DNA from: Tannockella sp964369175
Lineage (GTDB): Bacteria; Bacillota_I; Bacilli_A; Erysipelotrichales; Coprobacillaceae
DNA length: 5,770 nt
Assembly: GCA_964369175.1 (NCBI GenBank)
Contig: CAYJEM010000088.1
Coordinates: 1-5,770 of the forward strand
Reading direction: 5' to 3'
Below, piece by piece: positions 5,603 to 5,770 of this stretch. A model generated the notes under the pieces. The model had not been told where the DNA came from, did not search any database, and saw only the letters and a list, made by a program, of their open reading frames with translations. Position numbers and translations under genes: made by a program. Every line of letters begins with the position of its first letter. The stretch's first letter is position 1.

Positions 5603-5770
5603 TTAATATGCTGATGTTCTATTGATTTGATCTTGGATAATTGCATAACTAACAATTGAAAGTCCAAAAATACTTAAGATAACATATAATAGTGAGTTAT
5701 CTGTACCAGTTGACGGTGCAAATGCTTTACCCATTTTGTAATACCAGTATAATCCATAAATACCACATGT
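5603..5770 (-). CDS. C-terminal part of a DUF4234 membrane protein (cut by window edge)
   Basis: Fifty-five codons are open from the right edge to a TAA at 5603-5605, so the N-terminus is outside the window. The visible chain contains CGIYGLYWYYKMG-type sequence (as read here CGIYGLYWYKMGKAF), a short hydrophilic stretch, then a hydrophobic segment SLLYVILSIFGLSIVSYAII and the ending QDQINRTSAY. The CGIYGLYW motif and the final hydrophobic helix followed by QDQIN match the DUF4234 family, small integral membrane proteins of unknown function. At least one complete membrane segment is visible and the CGIYGLYW stretch is probably the end of another. The gene is followed at once by an intrinsic terminator, so it is probably not co-transcribed with the YbjQ-domain gene downstream, although the two sit close together. 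Confidence 0.85.
   Translation of the reverse strand, partial: TCGIYGLYWYYKMGKAFAPSTGTDNSLLYVILSIFGLSIVSYAIIQDQINRTSAY

Noticed and set aside
1..5770. Search for CRISPR arrays, insertion sequences, toxin-antitoxin pairs, phage genes or tRNA genes
   Set aside because: No regularly spaced direct repeats, transposase motifs, terminal inverted repeats or tRNA-like folds were seen; the only structured RNA is the T-box leader.

Overview
The window is an AT-rich, single-direction stretch of a Bacillota chromosome: every gene reads on the minus strand. Low GC, strong AGGAGG-type ribosome sites, a tRNA-sensing T-box leader, U-tract terminators and a BspA-type leucine-rich-repeat surface protein point to a gut-associated Bacillota. 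Erysipelotrichia or a related low-GC class is my guess, not proven. The standard bacterial code fits all reading frames.

In transcription order (high to low coordinate): (1) the C-terminal 55 residues of a DUF4234 membrane protein, cut by the right edge and closed by an intrinsic terminator with a UACG tetraloop; (2) a 201-residue protein joining an N-terminal four-cysteine zinc-ribbon-like module to a YbjQ-family domain, with its own extended -10 promoter; (3) a promoter and a complete threonine T-box leader (specifier ACU), controlling (4) thrS, a 576-residue threonyl-tRNA synthetase lacking the N-terminal TGS domain, followed by its own terminator; (5) an 873-residue secreted, surface-anchored protein with BspA-type leucine-rich repeats, a DUF6273-like domain, three Ig/FnIII-like domains and a C-terminal anchor in which the LPXTG position reads PPGTG, with a terminator overlapping its stop codon; (6) the first 39 codons of a further gene running off the left edge.

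The genes appear to be mostly separate transcription units, each with its own terminator. The exception is the zinc-ribbon/YbjQ gene: no terminator lies between it and the thrS promoter, so its transcripts probably run into the T-box leader, where the threonine-responsive terminator would stop or pass them.

I see no CRISPR array, insertion sequence, tRNA/rRNA gene, prophage or obvious defence system. The region looks like ordinary chromosome with one accessory surface protein. The observations most worth checking are the zinc-ribbon/YbjQ architecture beside DUF4234, the surface protein's non-canonical sorting motif and the GC-rich hairpin over it, and possible read-through into the T-box.
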